This document shows, in pieces, positions 27,839 through 37,158 of a stretch of 64,000 nt of DNA. Numbering within the stretch: the first letter of the stretch is position 1; the number at the start of each line of letters is the position of its first letter. This stretch comes from an uncultured Isosphaeraceae bacterium (GTDB taxonomy: Bacteria > Planctomycetota > Planctomycetia > Isosphaerales > Isosphaeraceae). Made by a program: the position numbers and the translations under genes. The stretch lies in contig CAMFLR010000027.1 of assembly GCA_945957605.1 (NCBI GenBank), positions 1 through 64,000 on the forward strand. The letters are read 5' to 3'. The notes beneath the pieces are model-generated. The model was not told the origin of the DNA. It ran no database searches and saw only the letters and a program-made list of their open reading frames with translations.

Positions 27839-29371
27839 ATGCTTACAAAATCTCCCCATCTGTTCGGTGTGTTCCCGTATCTGAGTCCTGGTGGACGGTT
27901 TCGCTTGCGGGGCATAGAGTTGAGAAGCAATGACGACTTGGCCGACTTGGAGCCTGAGATTCGTCAACACCTTGAATCGCTTTGCAATATGTTCTTCGCC
28001 GGCGATCAGGTACAGATTCGACAAATGACCTGTTGTTACGTAAGTTTGAATGGCAAATCGGATTACAATCAGTCTCTTCGGCACCTCAACGAAATTCGCC
28101 TGTTATTGGGTTATCTCTACTCATCGCCATCGCATATCGGCGATGTTTTCCTGCCCGCCGAAAGCAGTTCCCTGTTCACCTTTCGGCCTGATCGTGTCGC
28201 TTCTTTATTGGCTATGAATACCCTTTGCGTGGGGGAAAGGGCTGCATTGCTAGTGGATCGACCTGAACCGGAGCACGGTTACCTAGAAGGTTACGAGGGC
28301 TTGCGAAATTTAACAGCGTATTTATGCGTGGCCGAAGGTAGCCGCATCTATCCGGAAATCCCCAATCAAATCTTGAACAATTCACAATCTGTCATCCGCA
28401 ATTTAGGCGAATTCCTCCAACATCCGCACAATTGGGCCTTCCAGTATTTGTTTTTTGGCGAGCGAGAGCCGGAAAATAGCGACGAAGTTCGGAAGAGGAT
28501 TTTTGATGGTCTCGAATGGTACTTGCGGAGCTGTCGGAAAGCGATCTTCGAATCCGAAGCGTTGGTACATCTGGCTATCGCCTTGGAAAGCCTACTTAGG
28601 GTTCCAAGCGGCCGGGATTTGACTGAGCGATTCAAGGACGCGGTGCTAACACTCATCGGGCCCGTCCCAAGACTCGATAGCTGGCTTGAGCAATTCTACG
28701 CAGCGAGATCAAAGGCTGTGCATGAGGGCGTTCCGCACGAGCTTGCGTTCTTGACGGTTGATAAGGAGCTAGCAAAAAAAGCTAAACGCGGTGACAAGGA
28801 GGTTTATCCACACCGGTCCCTGATTGAGTATGGCAGGCGAATTTTTCGTCTCTGCCTGACTACGATCCTTTCATCTGCCGAGAATGTAGCTGCCAGCGGC
28901 TTGGAAAAATTATTCATTCACAATGCCGAACGCATTAGCCAGATCCGCGAGATCCTGTCGAATAAGAAAACTCCAGCAAGCGAGCGGTTGAAGAAAGCCT
29001 ACGGACCAATTTGCGACCTTGCTCAATTCCATAACATCATGGGCGAGCCATATATTGAACTCAAAACTTTGTTACAAGTCGCATATCACTTACTGAAGGT
29101 CTTCAAGGAGACGAACCCAACGTTACCGAACGATGCCCGCGAGGCGATTGACAGGTTTCTGGCGGAAGACAGTCAGACACTGAAAAACTCGCAGCGAATT
29201 GACGCGATGGAATCTATATCCATCACCTTGAACGAGATCAACGCCGCGCAGGAACGCCTCCATTATGTCGTGATCGGATTCTTGCACTTCGCAACGGACT
29301 CAACCTTTAAGCTGCGCTGTCTGCTTGAAGAGCATCCGAAACCCGAAGCGCGTACGGATAACTCAGTATAA
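27839..29371 (+). CDS. HEPN-domain protein (Apea-like), possible defence RNase
   Basis: 510 residues from ATG 27839 (MLTKSPHLFGVFPYLSPGGR); a further-upstream ATG is possible but adds an Arg/Ser-rich stretch unlike a domain. The middle part (about 245-330) has the HEPN pattern: an ALVHLAIALESLLR helix, a WLEQFYAARSK helix and the R-x4-H motif in ARSKAVHEG. The C-terminal third is helical with no recognised domain. Apea-like HEPN proteins are often RNases or toxins in abortive infection. It is a lone gene with no antitoxin or nucleotidyltransferase beside it, between an att-like scar and a prophage. Fold assignment is fairly good; defence role is inference. Confidence 0.65.
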   Translation: MLTKSPHLFGVFPYLSPGGRFRLRGIELRSNDDLADLEPEIRQHLESLCNMFFAGDQVQIRQMTCCYVSLNGKSDYNQSLRHLNEIRLLLGYLYSSPSHIGDVFLPAESSSLFTFRPDRVASLLAMNTLCVGERAALLVDRPEPEHGYLEGYEGLRNLTAYLCVAEGSRIYPEIPNQILNNSQSVIRNLGEFLQHPHNWAFQYLFFGEREPENSDEVRKRIFDGLEWYLRSCRKAIFESEALVHLAIALESLLRVPSGRDLTERFKDAVLTLIGPVPRLDSWLEQFYAARSKAVHEGVPHELAFLTVDKELAKKAKRGDKEVYPHRSLIEYGRRIFRLCLTTILSSAENVAASGLEKLFIHNAERISQIREILSNKKTPASERLKKAYGPICDLAQFHNIMGEPYIELKTLLQVAYHLLKVFKETNPTLPNDAREAIDRFLAEDSQTLKNSQRIDAMESISITLNEINAAQERLHYVVIGFLHFATDSTFKLRCLLEEHPKPEARTDNSV

Positions 29372-29487
29372 CGATTTGATGAGTCAGATTGAAGCGGTCT
29401 GGTCATGACCCTCTTGAACCAGGTCCTACAAACGTACCCTGATTTGACTTGTTAGAATAAAAGGCCTCCCTGCCCCACCCTATCTAC

Positions 29488-29886
29488 TTACCCAATAAAC
29501 TCAAGCATCTCCTCAAACCGCTTGGCGCCAACTCGCTCTTTAAGCTCCTTCAGCTTCTTCAATTCCTCGAACGTATCGGTGCTGGTCGGAGCAGCCTTTG
29601 CAGCCACTGACACGGCCTTTGGCGTCGGCCCTCGCTTCGCATTGGCCGCCTTTGCCGTTCCCGGTGCCACCTTGCTCTTGATGATCGAGAAATACTTTGG
29701 CGTGACTTTGAGACCGTATGTTTTCTGAATGAATTCGGAGCCAGCGCTCGGCTTGTCGAAGCCCTCAGCGATGGCGGCCTTAACTGCGTCGGTCTGGGTC
29801 ATTGACGCTTGGACCGGCGTGGATTCCTCGGGCTTGGGTGCTTCAGATTTCGCTGCTTCAGTCTTCGGTGCAGACTTTTTTGCCAT
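29488..29886 (-). CDS. Small Lys/Ala/Pro-rich protein of unknown function
   Basis: 132 residues. I chose ATG 29886 (MAKKSAPKTEAAK) because GGAG stands 8 bases upstream. Residues 1-35 are a basic, disordered, histone-tail-like segment. A middle part (about 35-75) with VKAAIAEGFDKPSAGSEFIQ may be a small helical domain. The end is a Glu/Lys-rich helix (KLKELKERVGAKRFEEMLEF). It may bind DNA, but no family is recognised. It lies downstream of the DarB-like gene on the same strand, 136 bases apart. Confidence 0.6.
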   Translation of the reverse strand: MAKKSAPKTEAAKSEAPKPEESTPVQASMTQTDAVKAAIAEGFDKPSAGSEFIQKTYGLKVTPKYFSIIKSKVAPGTAKAANAKRGPTPKAVSVAAKAAPTSTDTFEELKKLKELKERVGAKRFEEMLEFIG

Positions 29887-30021
29887 GGTAATGCTCCGGT
29901 AAGAGAAATAACGGAGGCAGTGTAGCAAATGATATGGTGAGGTTGGTAGATACTCGTGGGAAAATGCTTGCGCTAATTCATTAGATGTCACACACAGTTC
30001 ATGCGGATGCAGCACAGTGGG

Positions 30022-33000
30022 CTAGAATAGCCTGCCTTGCTGTTCGAATCCCCTCCGTTTGGTCATGGTCGAGAAATGGCTTGGTTTGGCTTCCGAAGGC
30101 CTTTTTTCAACGGCTGGTTGCTTTGCCTCGACAGGGATTTGCCGCTGTTCCGACGGTTCCTCGGCTGCTACGGTTGTCTCCACCATGCGCTCTCGAATCC
30201 TCGCCGTCACCGGCGTTTCCGCCCTGCTTGCCTTCCTGACGCCTATTCGCTCGGGCGCCGCCTCTACAGTATTCTCCGCCTTCAATGCCTTGATCCTTCC
30301 GGCAATCTCCTCGGCTGGCATACTGCCTTCCGGCGCATTCCCCGTTAAGGCCACTCTCAACTGGTCGCGTAGCTCGCCAAGCGATCGCATGTAGCTTTCG
30401 TAAGGAAATAGCTTGCCGATTCGCGCTTCATAGTCGCGTTTCTGCCCCTCGGCTATGCCTAATTCGACTTTCGCCGCATGCAACTGATCGTCATAACCGT
30501 TAAGCAATCGCTCCGCAGCATTAAGAACTGCTCGCGCGCCTTGATTCTCTTTAGATAGCATCGTTGCGCGCACGACCTGACCCTCTAGCGCGACCTCCCC
30601 TGCCCCGTTCGGATGAAGCACCCGGCTGAGCTTTAACCCGTGATGCGTTCCGAGCGGAAACGACCGTGTTTCCCTCACTGTCTCGGGAATATTTGCAAGC
30701 CGTCGTGCCAACCCCTCCGGGCTGGCCGGCACATGGTTATCTCTGATCGTTGCAATATCGGCCGTTAGATTGGCGATCCGGGTTTGCAACCGATCGATCG
30801 TCATCGGTAGTTCGGTGCGTTTACGGCGTGCGATGAACTCTTCATCAAGGTGATTCTTGCGGAGAATCGACAAACGCTGCATCTCCGCGTCGGCTTCAGC
30901 CAGCGTCAACACGGCAGGGTTGCCCGAAGCGATGGCCTTTACTTCCGCGTAGGAAAGCTCCTGGCCTCCGATATCCTCGGCTTTTCTCGCAGTGGACTCC
31001 CCGGTCATGATCTGGTTGATAAACCGAGCTTTGGTTTCGAGCGCTTGCCACATATAAGCGTCGAATGATCCTTCGGTGACATAGCGGTAGATTTGCACTT
31101 CCTTGTTCATGTTTCCCTGACGAAGTATTCTTCCCTCACGCTGTTCAACCTCTGCGGGTTTCCACGGTGCATCTAAATGATGGAGCGCCACCAGGCGTTT
31201 CTGGACGTTGGTACCAGTGCCCATCTTGGTTGTACTACCGATAAGAACGCGAACCGTGCCCTGGCGAACCTGCTCGAATAGCGCCTGCTTCTTGGCATCG
31301 GTATCGGCATCGCCCATGACCGCGATCTGATCGCCTGGTATGCCGGATGCTTTCAGCTTCTCTACGATGTCGTCATAGGCCGAGAATCCCCAGTTCGTCG
31401 GATTGACGCCCATGTCGCAGAACACCATCTGCGTTCCCTTGGTGGGAGCCGTTTCCTTCCAAATGTCCACGATTTTACCAACCATCGTGTTGATCTTGGA
31501 CTGTGGGAAATCTGGGCCGGACGCGAGCATTCGTGCATCGAGTGCCAATTTTCGGCCATCCGTGGTGATCGCGAGCGCGTTGTCGACGCGGGGATCGACT
31601 CTGGTCGAACGCACCTTTTCGTAACGCTGAACGAGACAGTCCTGCATTTCCTTTTGCGTGTCGGACATCGGGCATGCGATCGTTTCCGCCTTGCCGCCCT
31701 TGAGCGCCGGACGAGGTAGGTTGAGCATCTCAGCGGTCTGTACATCGGCAAAGGCACGAAACATCGATTGAAGCTCGGGCATATTCACGAACTTGGCGAA
31801 GCGGCTGCGCGGCTTCAGTGTTTTGCCATCGGGGGAGATTTCCATGGCATCCACGACTTCGCCGAACGACGCGGCCCAAGCGTCGAAATGGTCGATGCCG
31901 CGGTCGATCAGCCCCTTGGGATCGAGGAATCGCTGCATGGTGTAAAGTTCCACCATGCTGTTGCTGACTGGCGTCCCGGTGGCTCCGACAACGCCATGAC
32001 CCGGATGCTGCTCGTCGAGATAGCGCCCCTTCATGTAAAGGTCGAACGCACGCTCGCTGCCGCCGGTCTGAATCCCAGCAACACGCTCCATTTTCGTTGG
32101 GGCGTCGAGGTTTTTGAAGTATTGCAGTTCATCTATGAATATTTGATCGATGCCAAGTTCGTCGAAAACCAGTCCGTCATCCTTTTTGTCTTCAGCCGAC
32201 AGGTCTTTCAGGCGTTGGGCTCGCTTCACTTTTTGCTTTTCAAGTGCCTTGATAATGTTGCGGTTTTTCGCGTTGGCCTTATCGCACAGAAGCTCTTCGT
32301 ATTCGTTGATTTGATCCAAGAGGAATTTTTCCTGGTAGTCTCGTGACATCGACATGCGCTCGAAAGAGCTGTGCGTGGTAATGATCGCATCCCACTCGCT
32401 GCTGGCGATTTTGGCGGTAAGCATCTTCCGCCGCTCTTTAGTCATGTCGTCTTTGCTGGCAACAAGGATTTTCGCGTTCGGGTAGAGTTGCATGAACTCA
32501 CGAGAGAACTGCTCAAGCATGTGATTCGGCACGACCAGCAGAGGCTTCTTTGCGAGCCCCGCCTGTTTCATCTTCATTGCCGCGGCGGCCATCTCATAGG
32601 ACTTGCCGGCACCAACGCAATGTGCCAGCAATGTATTCCCCGCCGCCATGCAGCGCCACACCGCGTCCACCTGGTGGGGATTGAGCTTTATCGCCTTGCT
32701 CATCCCCGGAAACTCAAGGTGTGAACCGTCGAACAGCCTAGGCCGCAGATTGTTGTAGGCATCGTTATAAATACGCACGAGCCGCTCAGCGCGGTCGGGG
32801 TCGGCGAAAATCCACGCCTTGAACTTCTCTTTGATGATCCGCTGCTTTTCCTTGGCGGCGAGCGTCGCTTCCGGATTGGGGATGCGCTCGTCATTGGGGC
32901 CGATATCGTAAATCATCGGCGTTTTCAGATTGAGCGCCATTTCCAGCAAGCTGATGCCATTCGCTCGTGGCGTGCCGTACTCGGAGGTCGCTGCCACTGA

Positions 33001-35244
33001 CTGCATAGCCCGGTAGTCGCCCTCAACGCCCCAATGCGCGTCTTTCTTGACGTGGCCGATGGTGATTGATTGCGGAGCGACGTTAAAGAGCTCTGCCGCG
33101 AAGGCCTGGATATCCTCTCGCGGAATCCACGGCGCGCCGAGATTAGCATCGATGTCGCCGGGCAGCACGTCCTCGGGCTGAACGGAACGCAAAGCCACGG
33201 CATTGTGGGCGTAGTCAGGCCCGGCGGCTTCGGCAATTTTGAGTTTTTCGCGAACGTTGCCCGAGAGGTAGGCATCCGCCGTTTGCCACTCTTTGCTGGC
33301 GGGATCACGGTAAATCAGGTCACCAAGCTCGGCAATGATGTGCGATTCGGATTTTCCGTACAGTTCAGCAATGTAGGCGAGATCGATGACGCCTTTGTGG
33401 TCGAGGGATACGAGCAGCCCCTCCTCGGCGGTCGCCACCGACTTCACAGGCGGTTTCGGCCCAACCACGTCGCGTTTCATGATGGCGGCTTTTTCCGCCT
33501 GACCGGTTGCCTCGTCATACTCTTCCAGCGACATGACCAGCATGGCGTCCGGGTCTTCGCGGAACTTCACCAGGTTCGGCATGCGCCGAATTTGCGTGTC
33601 GTCCTTGGTCTGGCTGAAGGTCGTTTTGTTGATGGGCCCGTAATTGGCTGCAAACGAGTCGTAAAGAAAGTTGAGTTTCCGGCGTGCCTGCTTGCGATTT
33701 TCCTCGGGCCAGCCCTCGTTCTGCGATTGCAACACCAGCCGGGCCGCATCGCGGATCTCGATTAGCTTGGCGAGGCGCTTGCCGGTCATCGTCCCGTTGT
33801 CTTTAAGCTCCGTACCGCCGTAGACGACCGGCTTGCCCTGCCCTCCCTCGATTTGAAAGATGGCGTTGTTTTCGATGAAGAAGCTGCCTTCGGTGAGATG
33901 CCGGATGGGTGGTGGCTGGGTGAAGGCGGTATCAGCGTGACCTATCAGCTTGATAGGTGGTGATGATAGGGCAGCGCGATAGGCGAGATCAGGGGGCGGG
34001 TTCGCTCTCTCGACAACGCTTTTTTCAGTGATGCGACCTATCGCCTGCTTCAACTGGCTAGTGAGATCGCCATTGCTCAGGACGCTGAATCCCTCGGCAT
34101 AGAGCGTGTCTTTGCGGCTGAAATCGCCGAGCACCATGTCAGGGTGGTCAACGAAGTATTTGTTGATCTGGAAGGCCGAGCCGTCGACGGTCTTCACGCC
34201 AGTTTCGAGCCAATCTCCGGCGTGATTTGCTTCCTGGCCCGGTAATCGCTTGCGCAGAAAAACAATGTCTGTAACAACAGCGGTTCCTTCTTTCTTGAAT
34301 GCGTCGGAGGGTAGCCGGATCGCGCCGAGGAGATCGGCCTGAGACGCGAGCGCCTCCCGCGTTGCGGCGTTTTGCTTGTCCATAGTGAAGCGACTGGTTA
34401 CGACAGCGAGCACGCCGCCGGGCTTGAGTGAGTCAACTGACTTGGCAATGAAATAGTCGTGGAGCGATAGCCGTTGTCCCTGGAAGTCGAGTTTGACATC
34501 GGCAAACGGGACGTTGCCGATCACGGCATCAAGTTGTGGAAGTTTGCTATCCCGGAAGTTCTCGATGCGGACGTCGGCGCTGGGGTGTAAAACGCGGGCA
34601 ATGCGTCCGGATAGCGAATCGAGCTCGATACCGATGAAGCGCTGTCCGGGTTTGCCGTGGGCGAGGAAATTGCCGCTACCGCAGCCCGGCTCAAGAATCG
34701 TCGCTGACGGTGAAACACCGAGCTGTTCCAGCCCGTCGTGCATCGCCGTCACAACGACCGGCGAGGTGTAAAACGCAGTGAATGTAGTCCGCTTGGCAGA
34801 ATCGTACTCCTGCTGCGTCAGCAGCGATTTCAACTCCTCGCCGATCTCCTGCCAGCCATCCTTGTAGCGACCGGTGACGGGGTCGGGAAAGATCGATAAC
34901 GCGACGCCGCCGAAGCCCTGGAAGCGCATCAGGGTCTGGCGCTCTGCGTCGGTCGCTGAGCGTTTCTCGGCTTCTATTGCCTTGAGGGTGCGGATCGCGG
35001 AAATGATGTCACGGGCTTTGCCTTTGTCGCCGGAAGAGCGTTCTGGCGAAGCGGCCTGTTTCGGAGCAACGACGGGCCGCTCGATATCCTCGACTGGCGA
35101 ATGAACCTTGAGAACGTGCGCCGGTTCGGCCGCAAAGTCCATCGTGCGCTGGTGGCGGGAAGGCCGGTGTTTCTCACGCTGGATGCGCTCAACGAATAAT
35201 CGCGGTGCGGGAAGGCCGGAGAGGGAAAACGGGTCAGAAGTCAT
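30022..35244 (-). CDS. DarB-like fused DNA methyltransferase-SF2 helicase
   Basis: 1,740 residues. An N-terminal Rossmann methyltransferase (about 120-340) has the SAM motif ILEPGCGSGNFL near 182 and the catalytic-type motif NVPF near 245 in place of NPPF/Y. A central helicase has Walker A CVGAGKS near 874, a DExx motif in IFIDELQYFKN, motif III ATGTPVSN, and motifs V and VI (TKMGTGTN, EQREGRILRQG) near 1370. The C-terminal 350 residues are coiled and charged. Similar large fusions, such as P1 DarB, protect phage DNA from restriction after injection, and others are plasmid-borne. Anti-restriction is the best guess; substrate is unknown. It is divergent from the small-gene cassette. Confidence 0.85.
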   Translation of the reverse strand: MTSDPFSLSGLPAPRLFVERIQREKHRPSRHQRTMDFAAEPAHVLKVHSPVEDIERPVVAPKQAASPERSSGDKGKARDIISAIRTLKAIEAEKRSATDAERQTLMRFQGFGGVALSIFPDPVTGRYKDGWQEIGEELKSLLTQQEYDSAKRTTFTAFYTSPVVVTAMHDGLEQLGVSPSATILEPGCGSGNFLAHGKPGQRFIGIELDSLSGRIARVLHPSADVRIENFRDSKLPQLDAVIGNVPFADVKLDFQGQRLSLHDYFIAKSVDSLKPGGVLAVVTSRFTMDKQNAATREALASQADLLGAIRLPSDAFKKEGTAVVTDIVFLRKRLPGQEANHAGDWLETGVKTVDGSAFQINKYFVDHPDMVLGDFSRKDTLYAEGFSVLSNGDLTSQLKQAIGRITEKSVVERANPPPDLAYRAALSSPPIKLIGHADTAFTQPPPIRHLTEGSFFIENNAIFQIEGGQGKPVVYGGTELKDNGTMTGKRLAKLIEIRDAARLVLQSQNEGWPEENRKQARRKLNFLYDSFAANYGPINKTTFSQTKDDTQIRRMPNLVKFREDPDAMLVMSLEEYDEATGQAEKAAIMKRDVVGPKPPVKSVATAEEGLLVSLDHKGVIDLAYIAELYGKSESHIIAELGDLIYRDPASKEWQTADAYLSGNVREKLKIAEAAGPDYAHNAVALRSVQPEDVLPGDIDANLGAPWIPREDIQAFAAELFNVAPQSITIGHVKKDAHWGVEGDYRAMQSVAATSEYGTPRANGISLLEMALNLKTPMIYDIGPNDERIPNPEATLAAKEKQRIIKEKFKAWIFADPDRAERLVRIYNDAYNNLRPRLFDGSHLEFPGMSKAIKLNPHQVDAVWRCMAAGNTLLAHCVGAGKSYEMAAAAMKMKQAGLAKKPLLVVPNHMLEQFSREFMQLYPNAKILVASKDDMTKERRKMLTAKIASSEWDAIITTHSSFERMSMSRDYQEKFLLDQINEYEELLCDKANAKNRNIIKALEKQKVKRAQRLKDLSAEDKKDDGLVFDELGIDQIFIDELQYFKNLDAPTKMERVAGIQTGGSERAFDLYMKGRYLDEQHPGHGVVGATGTPVSNSMVELYTMQRFLDPKGLIDRGIDHFDAWAASFGEVVDAMEISPDGKTLKPRSRFAKFVNMPELQSMFRAFADVQTAEMLNLPRPALKGGKAETIACPMSDTQKEMQDCLVQRYEKVRSTRVDPRVDNALAITTDGRKLALDARMLASGPDFPQSKINTMVGKIVDIWKETAPTKGTQMVFCDMGVNPTNWGFSAYDDIVEKLKASGIPGDQIAVMGDADTDAKKQALFEQVRQGTVRVLIGSTTKMGTGTNVQKRLVALHHLDAPWKPAEVEQREGRILRQGNMNKEVQIYRYVTEGSFDAYMWQALETKARFINQIMTGESTARKAEDIGGQELSYAEVKAIASGNPAVLTLAEADAEMQRLSILRKNHLDEEFIARRKRTELPMTIDRLQTRIANLTADIATIRDNHVPASPEGLARRLANIPETVRETRSFPLGTHHGLKLSRVLHPNGAGEVALEGQVVRATMLSKENQGARAVLNAAERLLNGYDDQLHAAKVELGIAEGQKRDYEARIGKLFPYESYMRSLGELRDQLRVALTGNAPEGSMPAEEIAGRIKALKAENTVEAAPERIGVRKASRAETPVTARIRERMVETTVAAEEPSEQRQIPVEAKQPAVEKRPSEAKPSHFSTMTKRRGFEQQGRLF

Positions 35245-35326
35245 GCAATACGGTTCATGATGTTGAGTCTTTATATTTGGTTCTGAGAAAAAAGCAATCG
35301 AAGGTGAAAAAAGTGCTGGCGCGAAC

Positions 35327-35339
35327 GGACAAACTGTCC
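35327..35339. promoter_or_regulatory. Palindrome in the divergent promoter region
   Basis: GGACA-AAC-TGTCC is a perfect five-base inverted repeat in the 137-base gap between the DarB-like gene and the + strand cassette. A repressor of either direction could bind here. The gap also holds AT-rich tracts fit for promoters. Confidence 0.35.
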
Positions 35340-35381
35340 TAATGGTGGTCGTGCGACGACGGAATCATGGTCAGGTAACTT

Positions 35382-35516
35382 ATGAATGACGAAACGGGAT
35401 GCCATCAATCTTCGACCACACAGCAAGAGCTGGCCGACTGTTATGTGGAGAACGGAGCGATTTTCGTCTTGGGATTATTAATCGTTACGATCATTTTGAT
35501 GAAAACAACGAAGTAA
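35382..35516 (+). CDS. 44-residue single-span membrane peptide
   Basis: ATG 35382, preceded by AGGT 8 bases away, opens MNDETGCHQSSTTQQELADC. The second half is one hydrophobic helix (FVLGLLIVTIILM) ending in a short Lys/Thr tail. It is the first gene of the rightward phage cassette, with the next start 15 bases downstream. Small membrane proteins in this place are often superinfection-exclusion or regulatory peptides; function is unknown. Confidence 0.5.
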   Translation: MNDETGCHQSSTTQQELADCYVENGAIFVLGLLIVTIILMKTTK

Positions 35517-35530
35517 ATGTAGAGTTGGGT

Positions 35531-35800
35531 ATGGATGAGACAACAAAAAGCGAACTGCAATCGGCCTACGAACAGGGCTACCGAAACGGCTATGCCGGAG
35601 CTTCGCTGTGGGCGTCCGATGAAATCAACCGGCTTACCGACATGATGTTGCGCAGCCGTGATGAAATACTCAGGAAGAATAAAGAGCTTTGCCAGTATAT
35701 TGCAGATCGGTGTGGGCGGCATATTCATACAGCAATTCCGGGCGTAACTGTGCATCCACACGGCTCGGATCAACCAACGAGGGAATCGGATAACGCATGA
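35531..35800 (+). CDS. Phage protein of unknown function, 89 residues
   Basis: I start it at ATG 35531 (MDETTKSELQSAYEQGYRNG) because upstream codons overlap the membrane peptide in another frame. It is helical and ends in a His-rich tail (HIHTAIPGVTVHPHG). The YEQGYRNGYAGA segment recalls small phage proteins with a Gln/Gly helix. Its stop overlaps the next start by four bases (ATGA). Confidence 0.6.
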   Translation: MDETTKSELQSAYEQGYRNGYAGASLWASDEINRLTDMMLRSRDEILRKNKELCQYIADRCGRHIHTAIPGVTVHPHGSDQPTRESDNA

Positions 35801-36042
35801 AAAAGCCTTACATCAGCGTAGAGGAAGACGGCACTTGCTGGTCAGACGACGGACTAATTTGCCCGCATTGCCATAAGGAACAACACGACCTTTTTGAAAT
35901 CAGCGGTGCCTACACTGAGGACGGAGGCGAAACCCATTGTGGAAACTGCGGAAATCCGTTCACGTTTTCAACATACATTCGATATTCGTGGACCAGTCGC
36001 AAGCCATATGACAACGCATCAAAGGGTACAGGAGGGATATGA
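35797..36042 (+). CDS. Small zinc-ribbon phage protein, 81 residues
   Basis: Two CxxC pairs (CPHC and CGNC) about 26 residues apart form a zinc ribbon. The start overlaps the previous stop and its stop overlaps the next start (ATGA on both sides), so translation is coupled. It may bind nucleic acid or be structural; no named family is recognised. Confidence 0.7.
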   Translation: MKKPYISVEEDGTCWSDDGLICPHCHKEQHDLFEISGAYTEDGGETHCGNCGNPFTFSTYIRYSWTSRKPYDNASKGTGGI

Positions 36043-36293
36043 CGATATTGAGGATAGTAGAAGTAGACGGTGGAAAGTACGCCGTGCAGAAGTTCTTTTG
36101 TTTTTATTGGGGGTTCTTATGCAAGAGCGGTGATTCTTTCGAGTGGACTGGCTGCGAATCCATACAGAATTACAGCCTATGCGAAACTTTTGAGGAGGCA
36201 GACGCGGTGCTAAATAAAACCATAGAACGCATAAAGAAAAAGCGGCTACTCAGACCTAAGGTGATTCGCGTGGTTAAGACGGTTCGCGTATGA
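36039..36293 (+). CDS. Phage protein of unknown function, 84 residues
   Basis: It begins MTILRIVEVDGGKYAVQKFF, has four Cys in its central part (FCFYWGFLCKSG, then GCES and SLCET) and ends in a basic helix (ERIKKKRLLRPKVIRVVKTV). It overlaps both neighbours by four bases. No family is recognised. Confidence 0.6.
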   Translation: MTILRIVEVDGGKYAVQKFFCFYWGFLCKSGDSFEWTGCESIQNYSLCETFEEADAVLNKTIERIKKKRLLRPKVIRVVKTVRV

Positions 36294-36904
36294 CCAACAA
36301 AACCGGACTGATAGGCGATATCTCAGACGAGCGGCTGCTGCACATCTGGGACCATTCTTTCCAGCACTTCCATGTGAAGGGATTTGACTACGTGTGCCTG
36401 AGCAGGACACCGAGTCTGACACGGAAAGTTTACTTCTTTGACGGTGACGTTGCGAAGGCCCCGGAAGTCGTAAACCCGCATAACCACCGCTACGACTTCT
36501 CCACGCGCGTTCTGTGCGGCGTGTTGCGTGACCACCGCTGGACGATGGCCCAAGACGGTGAGCGGTTCAACATGTTCAACTGGAACACGCCGCTTAACGG
36601 TGGTGACGGCTTCGCTTTTAGGGAAGAGGTCAGCCTACGGAAATGCCAGGAGGTGCTTCTCGATCCCCAGTGCGTGCCGTTCCACACCAGTCATGCGGCC
36701 ATCCACACAATCCAAATAGCAGCTCGCCAAACCGCCATTCTGCTCGAGCAGCGCGGGGATACGCTAGCGCCCGATGAGCCTTCGCAGACGTTCATCCGTG
36801 ACCGAACTGCCCCCTCACTGGATGGCCTCTACGAGAAATTCTCGATGGACGGTCTGGTTTCTCGTCTTGGGCAAATCGCAGCTATGGGGGTTCTGATCCA
36901 ATGA
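36290..36904 (+). CDS. Phage protein with a His-rich beta core, possibly cupin-like
   Basis: 204 residues. The segment NPHNHRYDFSTRVLCGVL followed by a late HTSHAAIHTIQ could supply the metal-binding histidines of a cupin (HxH...Y and a later His). It is the largest member of the coupled cassette. No enzyme activity can be assigned; similar sequences are seen in phage genomes without a known role. Confidence 0.6.
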   Translation: MTNKTGLIGDISDERLLHIWDHSFQHFHVKGFDYVCLSRTPSLTRKVYFFDGDVAKAPEVVNPHNHRYDFSTRVLCGVLRDHRWTMAQDGERFNMFNWNTPLNGGDGFAFREEVSLRKCQEVLLDPQCVPFHTSHAAIHTIQIAARQTAILLEQRGDTLAPDEPSQTFIRDRTAPSLDGLYEKFSMDGLVSRLGQIAAMGVLIQ

Positions 36905-37158
36905 ACACGAACGCGATTACTCCAGAGGCAAGACGAGAGTCCATTAGCTGTGGGGATGTTATTCGATATCGACCCGGAAAAACTGCAATTATGAGAGTCG
37001 ATGCCATGGATGATCTATGCGGGTATCGAACTTATCACGGAGTCCACTTATATGGAGAGAATGTTTCAATGCCTAAAAACGAACATTGTCGCCGCGCGAA
37101 TAAAGAGGAATTTAGACTATGGTGTTCTTACAAAGTAGGTAGAGGAGTTTTTGAATGA
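36901..37158 (+). CDS. Phage protein of unknown function, 85 residues
   Basis: It starts in the previous stop (ATGA) and reads MNTNAITPEARRESISCGDV. The centre (VIRYRPGKTAIMRV) looks like a small beta barrel. It is notably AT-richer than the tail genes, as is the cassette generally. No family is recognised. Confidence 0.55.
   Translation: MNTNAITPEARRESISCGDVIRYRPGKTAIMRVDAMDDLCGYRTYHGVHLYGENVSMPKNEHCRRANKEEFRLWCSYKVGRGVFE

Noticed and set aside
33070-33765. Plus-strand frame of 231 codons inside the DarB-like gene
   Set aside because: It lies entirely antisense to a well-supported gene with clear motifs and has no family resemblance.
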